Shown: positions 25,383 through 36,000 of the stretch, piece by piece
Layout: each line of letters opens with the position of its first letter
Position numbering within the stretch: position 1 is the first letter of the stretch
Source of the DNA: Hymenochaete sp. R1
Taxonomy: Eukaryota; Basidiomycota; Agaricomycetes; Hymenochaetales; Hymenochaetaceae
DNA: 64,000 nt
Assembly (NCBI GenBank): GCA_019400425.1
Contig: JAFREE010000047.1
Coordinates: forward strand, 1-64,000
Direction: 5' to 3'
The notes under the pieces: model-generated
The model's input: the letters and a program-made list of their open reading frames with translations, nothing else
Databases searched by the model: none
What the model was told of the DNA's origin: nothing
Translations under genes and position numbers: made by a program

Positions 25383-25795
25383 AAAGAGAAAGCCTCAAAG
25401 ATGTTTGTGTTGCTATCTCGCATAGCAAGGTGGCTTGTGGTTTGACTAAGCTATGTTGTGTATCCCTGTTGTTTTGTGTATCTTCATTACTGTCACCGCA
25501 TTGCATGCTGTATGTTTTCCATCTTATGTGTTTTCTGTCTATGCGGAGTAGGTGGGCCCGAGCACAAGGCAAAGGAGGTCTAAGGTCTATGAGTGTAAGA
25601 CGTAAAGTGGTCCATCAGTGGCTTGAGCGAAGTACTTAAATCTACAAAAAAAATATGCACACTGCACAATCTCCAAAAATCCACCCGGAAATTTTCGATA
25701 CCATACCAATCCCGAATCTCAACTAATTCGCTGGTCGCACTGGCAGGCTGGTCCTGATCTGATCTTATCGTATCGTCTCGTATACAACATCCGAG
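25383..25795. other. Intergenic region
   Basis: A 413-bp spacer between two plus-strand genes. It holds the PP5 3' UTR and the promoter of the BTB gene. Nothing else was seen. Confidence 0.4.
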
Positions 25796-27928
25796 ATGAT
25801 CGGCGCGATGCTGTGGCAGGGTCCCGCTAGATCGAACCACTCAACCAGCTCTCACTCAAGCCATGATTCCTCCACTGCTTCCTCCTACGACAACCTACCT
25901 GCTCAATCCGCTTACCTAGGCCCAAACCTACCAAGCTCGAGCTCAATAAACCTTCGCAGATTCTTCTCTAATAGTAGCCTCAACCTCAGGTTCAATAGCA
26001 AAATCTCGAGCTGGACGAGGACTCGGAGGATGACGACGAATCCATCCCATATCCTCATCGCGCGCGGCTCGCGCGGGCATAACCCGAGTGCGGCGCTCAG
26101 CTCGCCCACTGAGACGCACGCCGCTGCGTCAGGTATTTTCCGGAACCACCCGCCGCACGCGAACGTGAATGCGCACGGTGCCGGTGCTGTTGGGCAAGGA
26201 CAGGGACATCGGCACTCACATTCGAGGTCTGGCGGGAACTCGGGGCAGTGGATTATTGAGGATGAGGATACGGAGGAAGGAGAAGGCGGGGAGGATGGGA
26301 GCGAGAGGGAGGGGATGCCGTTTGAGGAGGTTGAGTTGGATCCTACGTTTACGAGGGCCGGGAGGTTCCCTGGGACGGTCAAGATCGTCGTTGAGGGTAC
26401 GACGTTTTGGTACGTTGGGTTTGACTTGAACGATCCGTCCTTGGTGCATGTGTTGATGAGTATGGTTTCTGCGCAGGGCACATAGAGAGATCCTCGTCTT
26501 CGCGTCTCCGTTTTTCGAAGCTGCGTTGAGCGGTGACTGGTCCGAAACGCGAGTTGACGACTCGAGTATCCTCAGCAGTCGCCGACGCTCGATATCGTCT
26601 GTCATTACTTACGCCCAACCTCCGACCAATCCTTCTGACCGCGCCTCGAAAGACGTCCTAGCAAACATCGTTACGTCTGAGGATACAGGATCATCAGATG
26701 TTGGTTCACCCCCTGGAAGTAGTGAAGAAACTGCAACTCCGGAAGACGATGCGGACACGGACGAATCGAAGAATGAGCCAGAGTCCTTAGGTGACGCCCT
26801 TGGCGAGAAATCTGAGGGTTCGAATCCGAGTGACAACGAAGAGAGGGATAAGGTCCGCGACATGAGCCTCAGCAAGCTTGAGGGAAAGAACTCTAGAACT
26901 TCACCACGGGACACGATCACTCCAAACCATTCGCCTGCAATTGCAAAAATTGTCCTGATGGAGGAGAAGGCTTGCATATTCCATGACTTTCTGAAGTTTG
27001 TTTATCCTCAGTAAGCTCGTTCAAACCGTTTTCCCCACTGTAATGTTAACGTAAGGGTTAGTCTGGATTGCTCCGTCACTTGGAATAATGTAGAGGGCCT
27101 CATGAACATCGCGTCGAAGCTCTGCGTCCCGGCTCTTTCGAAGCAGTGTATGACGTTCCTCTTGACTCACGCTGCGGGCAAACCTATCAAAGCGATGAGA
27201 ATCGCAGAGCTCTTCGAAGAAGATCACCTGTACCGAGAGTCGAGCCGTTTCGTCTTGGATAATCCTCTCTGGAGTGAAGTTGAGCTGAGGACGCTGAGCC
27301 AAGGCACGTTACTGAAGCTTGAGAAAAGGTTGGTAGCTTTGTTTATGTTGGACTCTGAAAATGACTGACTTCATTCCTTTTTGAAGGAGAAATTGGTTTT
27401 TAGAACGTGTTCTCAAGCTGGGAGTGACGAACATCGCAAAAGACTACCAATGCGTACGATTCAGTTTCTCTTCGTTCCGCGGTGTCACAGTATTAACTCT
27501 GGGACGTCAACAGTGCCCCACATGTCCCGATCCATCCACTTGTGCACGCCTCCTCGACGACAAATGGCGTCAAGCCTATAACGCTTGCTTCCGTTTCGGA
27601 CCATGCCAGCCCTCTATGGTATATCGTTACCTTCGAGGACTGGACGGCATCACACCGCCTCTGGCACTTACCCATCTCGCGTGCCAAACGCATGCAAAGG
27701 CATTCACGACTGCTTGTACGTTTAACTTCTCTATTCTTTTTCTCCTTTTTTTGTCCTTGGAAACTGACGATGAGTATGGCGATAGTGTTTGACCGGATGT
27801 TTTCCCTTGGCGTTAGAGGGAGCGGGAGCGGTTCTGATCCTGCACCTCTTGGTGCGAGAGTGGCAGGCGTGCAGGGACCTGGACCTGGACCTCGCAGACA
27901 TTTCTTGTATTGCTCACTCAATCAGTGA
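25796..27928 (+). CDS. BTB/POZ-domain protein with a disordered N-terminus
   Basis: Exons: 25796-26409, 26477-27010, 27062-27328, 27387-27715, 27786-27928; 1887 nt, 628 aa. Residues 1-~185 are Ser/Asn/Gly-rich. A split BTB fold follows: the strand TVKIVVEGTTFW, then AHREILVFASPFFEAALSGDW across the first intron. A ~110-residue acidic, Ser-rich insert interrupts the fold, then EKACIFHDFLKFVYP, LDCSVTWNNVEGLMNIASKL and a BACK-like helical part (CMTFLLTHAAGKPIKAMRIA). The C-terminal part has a Cys-rich block (QQCPTCPDPSTCARLL) followed by a Gly/Pro tail. BTB proteins commonly recruit Cullin-3 or form dimers, but no partner can be deduced. Exon 3 could start 6 nt earlier without changing frame. 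Confidence 0.85.
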
Positions 27929-28374
27929 TTGAAGACAGGAAGTAATTGTTACTGACGGTAGATTGACGTTCTTTCTCACCATGACTTGATGTTACATCTA
28001 AATACGGAATGAATTATATCGCATATTCTTTCGAGTTCGTTACACTTTCTAAGTTTTTCTTGCATTAACTGTCTCATTTTTTTGCTTCTCCCTCTCTTAC
28101 CGCGCACTCTCGTTCGTACGCAATCTGCCTCTGTGACAACATCACTTATTAAATCGCCAGTCGTTTAGTATTTAATCCATCTATCTTCCAATGGTTTGGT
28201 AGATGCCTGCTATATAAAAATTTTTAATGTCCAGATACTCACGACTTTATATCATCAAAAGATAAACATATGAATGTTCTTTTATTTCCTTCAGGTATTG
28301 CTAATACATGTACATAGGCAGCCACAGACGGCCAGTCCATACCGTTCGATCGCACAAGAATGACCTTCCGCCTC
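27929..28374. other. Convergent 3' intergenic region
   Basis: An AT-rich spacer of 446 bp between converging genes. No gene or RNA was seen. Confidence 0.4.
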
Positions 28375-29724
28375 TTACCGAGTAACCAAAGTTCTTCCAC
28401 TGTAAAGCAAGGGGTACGCAATGATATCAGCAACACCTTCCAAAGGTACACATGAAAAAAGAGAAAATCATGTACGCGTACCTAACTGTCTTCCTCTCCG
28501 AGCTCGCAACCTCCGCCTTTGCGCGGTTCAACACCTTCTGGAACTCGGACACGCGGAAGCGCATACGCGAGTGCATGTACGCCTTGGAGCACTTGATGTG
28601 GTAGTGCAGGTAGTCGCGGAAGAGTTGGATGTGGGAGATGGTGGAGGCTGCGATGTCGGGGCGTTCGAAATGGCGAGGGAAGAGGACTTGGGATGGAGGG
28701 GTTAGTTAGGGTGGAATGAAAGATGTGAAGACGTAAGGAAGGAGAGTGAGGAGAAAGGGAAGGAGGGGAGACGCACTGAAGGTTACGTAGCCGAGGTCCT
28801 CGCTGGCTCGGAGACCTGTGACGCCGCGAAGTTCAAGGGGTGGGTCTCTGTTAGAATAGAGGACTTGCGGCGCGTTTTGAAGCGTAGGGAGCCGTCGAGC
28901 GTCCACGAACTCCTATTATACGCAACCCACAGCAATTAGCTTCCCAAATAACTCATCCTGTTTAGAATAAGATTGGATAATACCTGTAGGAACACCTTCC
29001 CCACGATACGATCCGTTTCTTCCCTGAAGACCGTCGAGAAGAACACGGTGACGCGATCGGGCGCAGCTTGGATATAGATCGCCTCTTCGTCTCGGTAGTG
29101 GATTTGCATCATCGTCTGTGAGCCATCTGAGGGAGCGTCGCTAGCCTCGAGGGATTTCTGGATCTGAAAAGCGTGTTCGAAAGGTGCAGCTAGGGCGTTA
29201 CGCTTGATGAGAGACAGGGAGCGGATGAAGGCATCGCGTTGCTCTACGTCAGATCACATCAATTTGGTGTGATAACGTTGTGTATTAGAGCGTAACGCAG
29301 AATGCTCACCTCCTTCGGCGGGTGCTTGCGTCAGATCGATCTCAAGACTGACGTTGTACTCTGGTTCAGGTTGAGCCGCTAGTAGACCACCGTACTCGCG
29401 GCGGAGCACGTCGAGGGCACCGTACTGCTCCAGCTCATTCCAGCAGCGGATGTGCATGGAAAGCAGGAGGGTCGTCTTTATTTGCGGGGCGGACAGATGG
29501 AATCGCACGCCATCAAAGTCGACGAATTGGACATCGAGGGAGGAAGGTCTGGAATGGCAATTCGGTCAGTCAGTATGCGCAATACGACAGACACGACGTA
29601 ACACTGACTTTATGAGCTTTTCTTGGATTGTTGTCTGAATAATGCTATTGTGGGGCTATTTAGGCTATCAGTATTTTTTCCCAGAGAAGCAAATATTTAT
29701 GTATTTTACCTCTAAGAGTATCAT
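28375..29724 (-). CDS. ARC35: Arp2/3 complex subunit 2 (ARPC2, p34-Arc)
   Basis: ARPC2 is a core scaffold of the Arp2/3 complex that nucleates branched actin at endocytic patches and hyphal tips. Exons: 29724-29710, 29655-29609, 29548-29310, 29243-28984, 28912-28777, 28686-28482, 28399-28375; 927 nt, 308 aa, near the ~300-aa family length. The N-terminus is MILLE, encoded by a 15-nt first exon. Family blocks: [89 protein letters not shown] and [17 protein letters not shown]. The protein ends SGRTLVTR after a 25-nt last exon. It is divergent from ATG5. Confidence 0.94.
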
Positions 29725-29883
29725 GGTGGATTAGCGTATTTATGAGACTCACAGTCAAGGAGAGAGGGTTTCGAGTTGCTGGATCAACTTCAAGTTTAAG
29801 TCGCGAGGCAGAAGCACCCGCAGTTGTCGCAGTCACCACAATTATATGTCGATCAGCTTTAGCTGCTTCAGCATCCAACCGCC
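29725..29883. promoter_or_regulatory. Shared divergent promoter of ARPC2 and ATG5
   Basis: Only 159 bp separate the two start codons, so the 5' UTRs and promoter elements must be shared or overlapping. No obvious TATA box was seen. Confidence 0.6.
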
Positions 29884-31077
29884 ATGACCCACAGACAACA
29901 CGATGCCTCCGGTTTCTCCACCCCAGCTTCAACGAACCTCTTCCGGCGGCTTACATGGGAGGGAACAGTCCCGCTGGAGATCCATGTCGACCCCGCAGAG
30001 CTCCCCGCGAACAGCGACCGCGGCCTGGAGTGCTACTTTGTCCAGGCGCCTCGTGTCAGCTACCTCCCGCTGCTCGTACCGGAAATCAGGCGGTTCTTGA
30101 CAGATATTGTGTTTGATAGTACCGCGTCGAAGGTGGTGAAGGAGGAGGATTGGTGGTTTGAGACGGAGGATAAGGTATTGATGAAGTGGTGAGCAGCTAT
30201 GTTTCTTCTATGGCGGGTTTACGAGGTCTCTTAAGTATGTCTTGAAATGGCAGGCATTGGCCCATCGGGCTTTTATACGACTATTCGGTCATTGCCAGCA
30301 CACTACGGAAACGGAGTCAACAACTACCTCCGACACCTCTGAAACTCATCCTTCATCTCGCTGCGCCTCCGACAGAGAAGCTATTGCTATCACCGAGCAT
30401 AGAAGCGTGCAAGCAAGCATTCATGGGCCAACTCAAGGAAGCCGATTTCTTACGGTGGGGGAATACCAAGCGCATGACTGGGTTAAGACAGGCTGAACAG
30501 GATGGTATCTGGGAAGGCATCCGAAATCGTGAGTATTCGTAGTTGCTGACGATGTCGGGGTGTGTTAGTATGTGTTTGTTAAACTATGATCATAGACAAC
30601 TTTGACGAGTATTGGAAGATTGCTTCGAGAGTAACGCCAACAACAACGCCCGCTCGGCCGAGCTCACCCCCTCCTTCTCAAATATCACTACACTCCCGAC
30701 CACCCTCGACAGATTCCTCTGGCACTCCGGACAAGGACGGAGCATATAACGTTCGCAGTGTACCTATGCGGATGTACCTTCCGGACGGACCTGTCTTGCA
30801 AGAGGTAGCTCCACCGTCGCTGGATAACGGTATGTCGACTTTAAGCTGCTCTTTTCGATACAAGACATATTGACGAGAACTCTGTCAAGGTACTCTAAAC
30901 ACCCTCGGTCACTTCCTTTCCACAAATTTACCGCTCCTTTTCCCAACCTTACGAAAACCGCTCGCTTACCCGATGGTTCAAGGTGTCGTCTGCCCTCCTG
31001 ACGCGGAGATTGCATGGCTGGGCGCGTGCATGGCAGGTGCAGATGGGTGGGTCAACCTCATGATTGGGATGAATTGA
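29884..31077 (+). CDS. ATG5: Autophagy protein 5 (ATG5)
   Basis: ATG5 becomes covalently linked to ATG12 and, with ATG16, acts as the E3-like factor for lipidation of ATG8 on the phagophore. Exons: 29884-30188, 30254-30528, 30596-30829, 30890-31077; 1002 nt, 333 aa. Family blocks: RLTWEGTVPLEIHVDP, RVSYLPLLVPEIRRF, WWFETEDKVLMKWHWPIGLL, LKEADFLRWGNTKR, MRMYLPDGPVLQE, TLGHFLSTNLPLLFP and VQGVVCPPDAEIAWLG. By alignment to the well-known human site (Lys in MKEADALK), the predicted ATG12 acceptor is Lys163 in QLKEADFL. A Thr/Ser/Pro-rich insert of about 50 residues after EYWKIASR makes it longer than yeast Atg5. Confidence 0.94.
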
Positions 31078-31583
31078 CAAGGAAGCTTTTTATCGGGGCG
31101 AGTCTCTGTTGTCGATGAGCATGGTATGGCTCAGGGGTTTTTTCTACTATGATACCAGGCTCAGAGCACGTACTGTGTTGGGCGCTGCGATAGGCGCCAG
31201 TATAGAGGAAGCTGAGCGCAATGCAAGTCTCCCTTCTCCAGGCTGCGCGCACCGCTACTAATATAGGGAAGTACGTACCAAACCTTGTCAAGTATCAATA
31301 GTGCGTCAAACGGATTGCTTGAGGTGCAATGAACTCGAATCCTTGCTTTGTTCAAGTTCTAAATTGAAGTCGCGTGTGGTTTTTTTAGAGTCCGGTTTTT
31401 GAAATCTTTCAATTCGAGATCTTTGTTCGCGCTATTATACTGATACTGACATATTACAAACAAGCGATTGAGTATATGTTTGATGCAATTGCATCAGTTT
31501 GAATTCACGGATCAATGGTCAGGATCTTCAGGTGAACTGGAGACACTAACGATATGATAACCAAAGTGCAATGGAGTTCGTAC
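31078..31583. other. Intergenic region between ATG5 and the tRNA
   Basis: About 500 bp with no exon-like frame. It holds the ATG5 3' UTR. Confidence 0.4.
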
Positions 31584-31681
31584 GGCGCGATGGCTGAGTG
31601 GTCTATAGCGCAAGATTAGAACCAACCAAGGAAATGATCTTGTCCTCTTTGAGGGCGCAGGTTCGAATCCTGCTCGCGTCG
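31584..31681 (+). tRNA. tRNA-Ser(AGA) with a 15-nt intron
   Basis: The acceptor stem pairs 31584-31590 (GGCGCGA) with 31674-31680 (TCGCGTC), followed by discriminator G at 31681, usual for serine. The D arm (GCTGAGTGGTC), anticodon stem CAAGA/TCTTG (31611-31615 with 31638-31642), long class-II variable arm (CCTC-TTT-GAGG) and T arm (GCAGG-TTCGAAT-CCTGC) all fold. The anticodon is AGA at 31618-31620. The loop has 15 extra bases (31622-31636) just 3' of position 37, the canonical site of nuclear tRNA introns. A and B box sequences are intact, and a T4 Pol III terminator lies at 31701-31704. The main alternative, Leu(TAG) with the loop shifted, fits the stem and loop spacing less well. Confidence 0.9.
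31622..31636 (+). other. tRNA-Ser intron
   Basis: Fifteen bases beyond a seven-base anticodon loop, located between positions 37 and 38. The boundaries follow from the canonical site. Confidence 0.8.
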
Positions 31682-33070
31682 ATAGCAGTTTGGATACTTC
31701 TTTTGTCCCGCAAGTTGCGACGGACGCTAATTGAAATGGAGCCTTATGGGGCCACAAGGCTGATATCACTTTTTTCAATAACATCGATATTGAAACCAGT
31801 AAAGAAGACTCGGTTCCCCCTAACCATGAAACGTGTATATATGCGTAGACACTGGAAAAAAACAATGTCTATCCTAAAATACCAAGTCTTTTCTCCCTTC
31901 TTTGTCGTTGTCTTTCGTCCATTCTTTGTCCCAGCTAACGCTTATTTCATATCGACACTCTTTTTGTATTATTTCCTGGCGTTCCCGGGAAACTGTTTGC
32001 CGACGCAGCTTGTCATCACCGTCACACGTTTTGCGACCATCAGCGCACTAGATTGCCGTCCCGCAATAACTTCCGTCTGCGAGCCGTCGGCAATTAGGCT
32101 GGGGGTCCCTTAGGCCTGGAAAGTGGTTGTTGGCCTTTACGTTCAACAGTGAGTATCCTTGTTGTTCCGCAATGATCAGCATTCTTTGTCTCGCCGTACG
32201 CTGGCTGAGATGATGGAGAGGGAAAGTGAGATGAAGGGAGGAGGGGAAGGGGTAGAGACCCCGGAGTTCTAGTTGAAGTTTGGTGCTAAGCGAGAAATGA
32301 ATTGAGAGAAAAAAAAAGAAATGGGTCCGTCGGGCGAGCAGAGCCGGAGCGCGTCTGCTAGGCACCCCTTGGTTGGATTTTGGTCTCTTCCCTCCATATC
32401 CCTCTTGGGCCTCTCCCTCCCTCAGCAGCAGCGTTCAGCTCAATCTCCACGAGGCTCGCTCGTGTTCCCCAGATTGTCTGCTTCTCCCACACTCGCTGTT
32501 CACTTGAGTGCAAGAAAGGAAGGCTTCAGCTTCGGAGGGTCCAATACACGAGGTTTTCGCGCGGTTCAAACTCAAAAAAACGCGTTCGTTCATCGTGTCT
32601 CCTGCTGTTCCTGTGCGCGCAACCTCTCCTCGTTTCTTTTATCTTTTTGAATGGTTTGTGATGATAACGCGTGCTGATGGCTTGCTTTAGGTAGGTGCGT
32701 ACACATACACACGACGTTGCGTTTTCGACTGCTTTTCGTCCCCGTCTTCCCTCTCAAGACCCCGTTCTGTACCGGACTGCGAGAGTTGTTGACCGTTCGA
32801 CTGCGCCGTCCACCCAACCTCTGTGAGCTGAGCTCCACTGTCGTCAGCGTTTGAACTACGCTTTCGCCTTCTTCTTTATTGTCGCTATCGGTCTGTCGTC
32901 AGGTGTCTAGGCCATCGTGACTGTTCAACTGTTGAACTTGAACTTTCGCGATCGGGCCTATCCAGCGCTTGGGAAATCCTAACATAACACTAGATAAAGA
33001 AAAAAAACCTTGATCACGTTCTATTTTCATCGTTTCAGTTCCTTGCATTGCATGCTAGCGTCACGCAACG
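31682..33070. other. Intergenic region and upstream region of the membrane-protein gene
   Basis: About 1.4 kb with no exon-like frame. The segment 32370-33050 is T/C-rich and probably contains the promoter and a long 5' UTR of the next gene. Confidence 0.4.
31701..31704 (+). terminator. RNA polymerase III T-run terminator
   Basis: TTTT begins 20 bp after the mature tRNA 3' end. Confidence 0.6.
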
Positions 33071-36000
33071 ATGTTCCGCAAGTCCAGAGCTTCTTCAACA
33101 CCAACGTCTCCGACAACTCCCAGCACGGCCAACAATGAGGGCCAGGGCCAAGGCCAAGCAGCCCCTCGTAGCCCGACCACAGCCGAGATCTCAGACGACT
33201 ATGAGGTTGTCAACACTCCTTCCGGTTCAGAGTCTCACAATCATTCGCAACCTCCCTCGGAACCCTCTTCAGGCAATCATCGTGGGGAAAGGCGGAGCCA
33301 ATCGAACCCGACTCCGGCTGTGACCCCGCCTCCTCACGTCCGCCAGGCATCGTCAAGGGATGATTGGTATCCTGACTGGCTTCCGCGACGCCCGCGCGCA
33401 CCTGCCCCCGCATCGACTGTTCCCTCCGAAATCGGACACAGTAATTCTCCAATCCCGTTTTCCGCTTCGTCAAACCCCGGTACACAGAGGGGAAACAGAC
33501 CAGCTCACCGTGTAATGGCAAGCTACGATACGGGTTACACGACGCATACTGGTACGGGCGAGAGCTATGTCGATATAGGGGACTACGATGCTGCGCAGCA
33601 GGATGAGGGAAGTGATTACCCTGAAGGCGGGAGAATGCTGAACGTTGGCAGACGTCAGACTCCTCGCTCGGTTCGAATCGTCTCGGGGCCTGGTGCCTCT
33701 CAGCGTCACACTTCGTCAAGGCATGCCCGACGACCTTCAAGCACGAACACCGCCAGCATGCCAGTCCGGTCAAAGAAGGAAGGAAGAAGCGCAGCGCATG
33801 TTCATGCACCAAGTAATGTGCCGCTTCTTGCCGGCGCAGAAAGGTCTGGCTCCCGAGCTTGGGGGCGTGGAACCGTCTCGACGCCCCTCAGTCCGACCGT
33901 CTTCTCCCCTTCTCCAGCATTCCCCGCTCCGAGAGGTGCTGCTGCACCTAGCATTCCGCCTCACATGCGCGCATACGTTCCACACCCAGGGATGTTTTCT
34001 GAGAAGACACCCATGCCGATGATGCAGGCTGTCCCGGTACGCCCGCGTTTCCGTGCGCCGAATTTGGATCTGGGATTCCTTGCGACACCTAATTTATGGA
34101 TGAAGCTGAAGTTTTTGATGTGGCCGGTGTGGGTGTATGGGCTTGTAGTGTTGCAGACATTCTTCGATCTCAACGCCGTGTTCTGCTTGGTTCAGTACGT
34201 TCTCAGAGCCTGATCATTCTTGGTCTTATCTAATCTATCATTGGGTTTGTAGGATTGCTTTACACCCGACTCCCGATTCTCCGCCCTCTGGTTCATTAGG
34301 TAGCGATACTAGCCTGAATCCGACTTCAAGCAGGAACTGGACGCTTGCAGCAGCTGCCTATGGAGTTTGCTGGTTCTTTTGGATTGTCGGCGTTGTCATT
34401 TTCTACGAAGTTGTCTATTGTTGGTGGAGGATATGGAGAAGCAGTGAGTTTATAGCCTCTGATTTTGCCATCTTAGCCTGTTCAAATTGCGAAGACTATT
34501 TTCGGATTATGTTCCTATTTGTCGCGTGCTTTTAATTTTGAGGTCAAGGCTTCCCGCGTTTACGTCTAAACGCTATGTTAATCCTTCGCGTTCACAATTC
34601 GCTTCATCTATTTTCATTACTTGGATGCGGGATCTCTCACTAAGCTGATGCAATAACCTTTAGAACGCCCGCTCATGATGCCACTCTATTTCTCGGCACC
34701 TGCTTTCAACCTCGTTTGCATGACCTCTTTCACCAATTTCTGCTTCTTCAGACACATCCGTTCCTCCGCACGTCCGCCACTGCCACTGCCACGTTTCATC
34801 CGTGCATGTGGGGGATCGTCCTCCGGCTCATCTTCCCGAGCTGTAACCCCGAGCGCGTTCTCTGCCATCACGGAAGGCGGCGTTAACGGCGGGCGGATCT
34901 CAGTCTCGGAGCAACGTGAGCGGGATGTGTCGACACCGACGAACGGGACTGGTCCGACTGGGGAGGGGAAGGAGAACATCCCAATCATCCCGTCAACGTC
35001 GATGCGGACGCCAATTTTGACGACTCCGACGACTTCGTTGGCATCATGGCCGGATTGGATCGCAGAGACGTGTTATTTTTACGGACAGAATCTACCGATG
35101 GTTGCGTTTCTTCTCCCTCGCGCAGCGTTGTGCGTCGCATTGCTCCTGGGGTACAGCTCTTCTCAGCCTGAAGATCGGGCCCTTGCTGCACTCGGCCAGA
35201 TGTCTCGCGACCAAACGTTCTTCAATCCCGAAGGTGCGCTTTCATCATACGCACATGGTATCCTGCTTGCGAACGTTGCTTGGACTGCATGGCGCATTGC
35301 TATTCTCTTGGCCAGTTGGCTAGGTCTCTGGATCTTGAGCGGACAGCTCTGTGCTGGTATCTGCGGACCTCGCTTCAGATGGGAAGAGCCAGAGGAGCGA
35401 CCGGAATATAGTGGGTTGGCAAACGATGAAGAAGGTTTGAATGAGGCTTGGGGTGCAAGGGCCACCTGGGGCTGGAGGGAATGTACTCGAGCAAGGGTGT
35501 TCGATGCGTATGATTTGTGTCTCTTCATTCCGCATTCAGACAAGGGGCCGATGCACGGATCTGAAGAAAAGATCAGGGCGAGCTCGAGTGACGAGAAGGG
35601 AGAAGGTGGGAGAAGGGAAGACGTCTTGTTGGAGGAAGAAGAGGAAGAGGATGCGGTGCTGGATCGCGTGTTAGCTGCTGCTGGGCTGCCGAGTGTTCCA
35701 CCGGCAGCAAGAAGGGGCGTGTTGCGTGGTGAATTGTTCAATACACCGCCTGACGTGAGGAGGGAGCTTGATAGGGATGACGGGAACGTTATCGAGGAGG
35801 TACCAGTGAAGACCGGAACAACTTCCTCTCCGAAACCTTCCTCCAAGTCGAAGAAGTCATCGAAATCGAAATCGAGCGGGGAGAAGTCACGTTCTCCGAC
35901 GAACATGTCTCCGTATCCGTTCACGATATACCCTGCTCGACAGGGATCTCAGGACATGAATATCGAGGCGCAGGAGAAGATCCCTTTCCCTCCTAGTCCG

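Noticed and set aside
31584..31681. tRNA-Leu(TAG) reading of the same gene
   Set aside because: Shifting the anticodon stem by one base gives weaker pairing and a less standard loop. The Ser discriminator G and variable arm favour Ser(AGA).
31598..32113. Plus-strand 171-codon open frame
   Set aside because: It overlaps the tRNA gene, starts inside it and has no domain.
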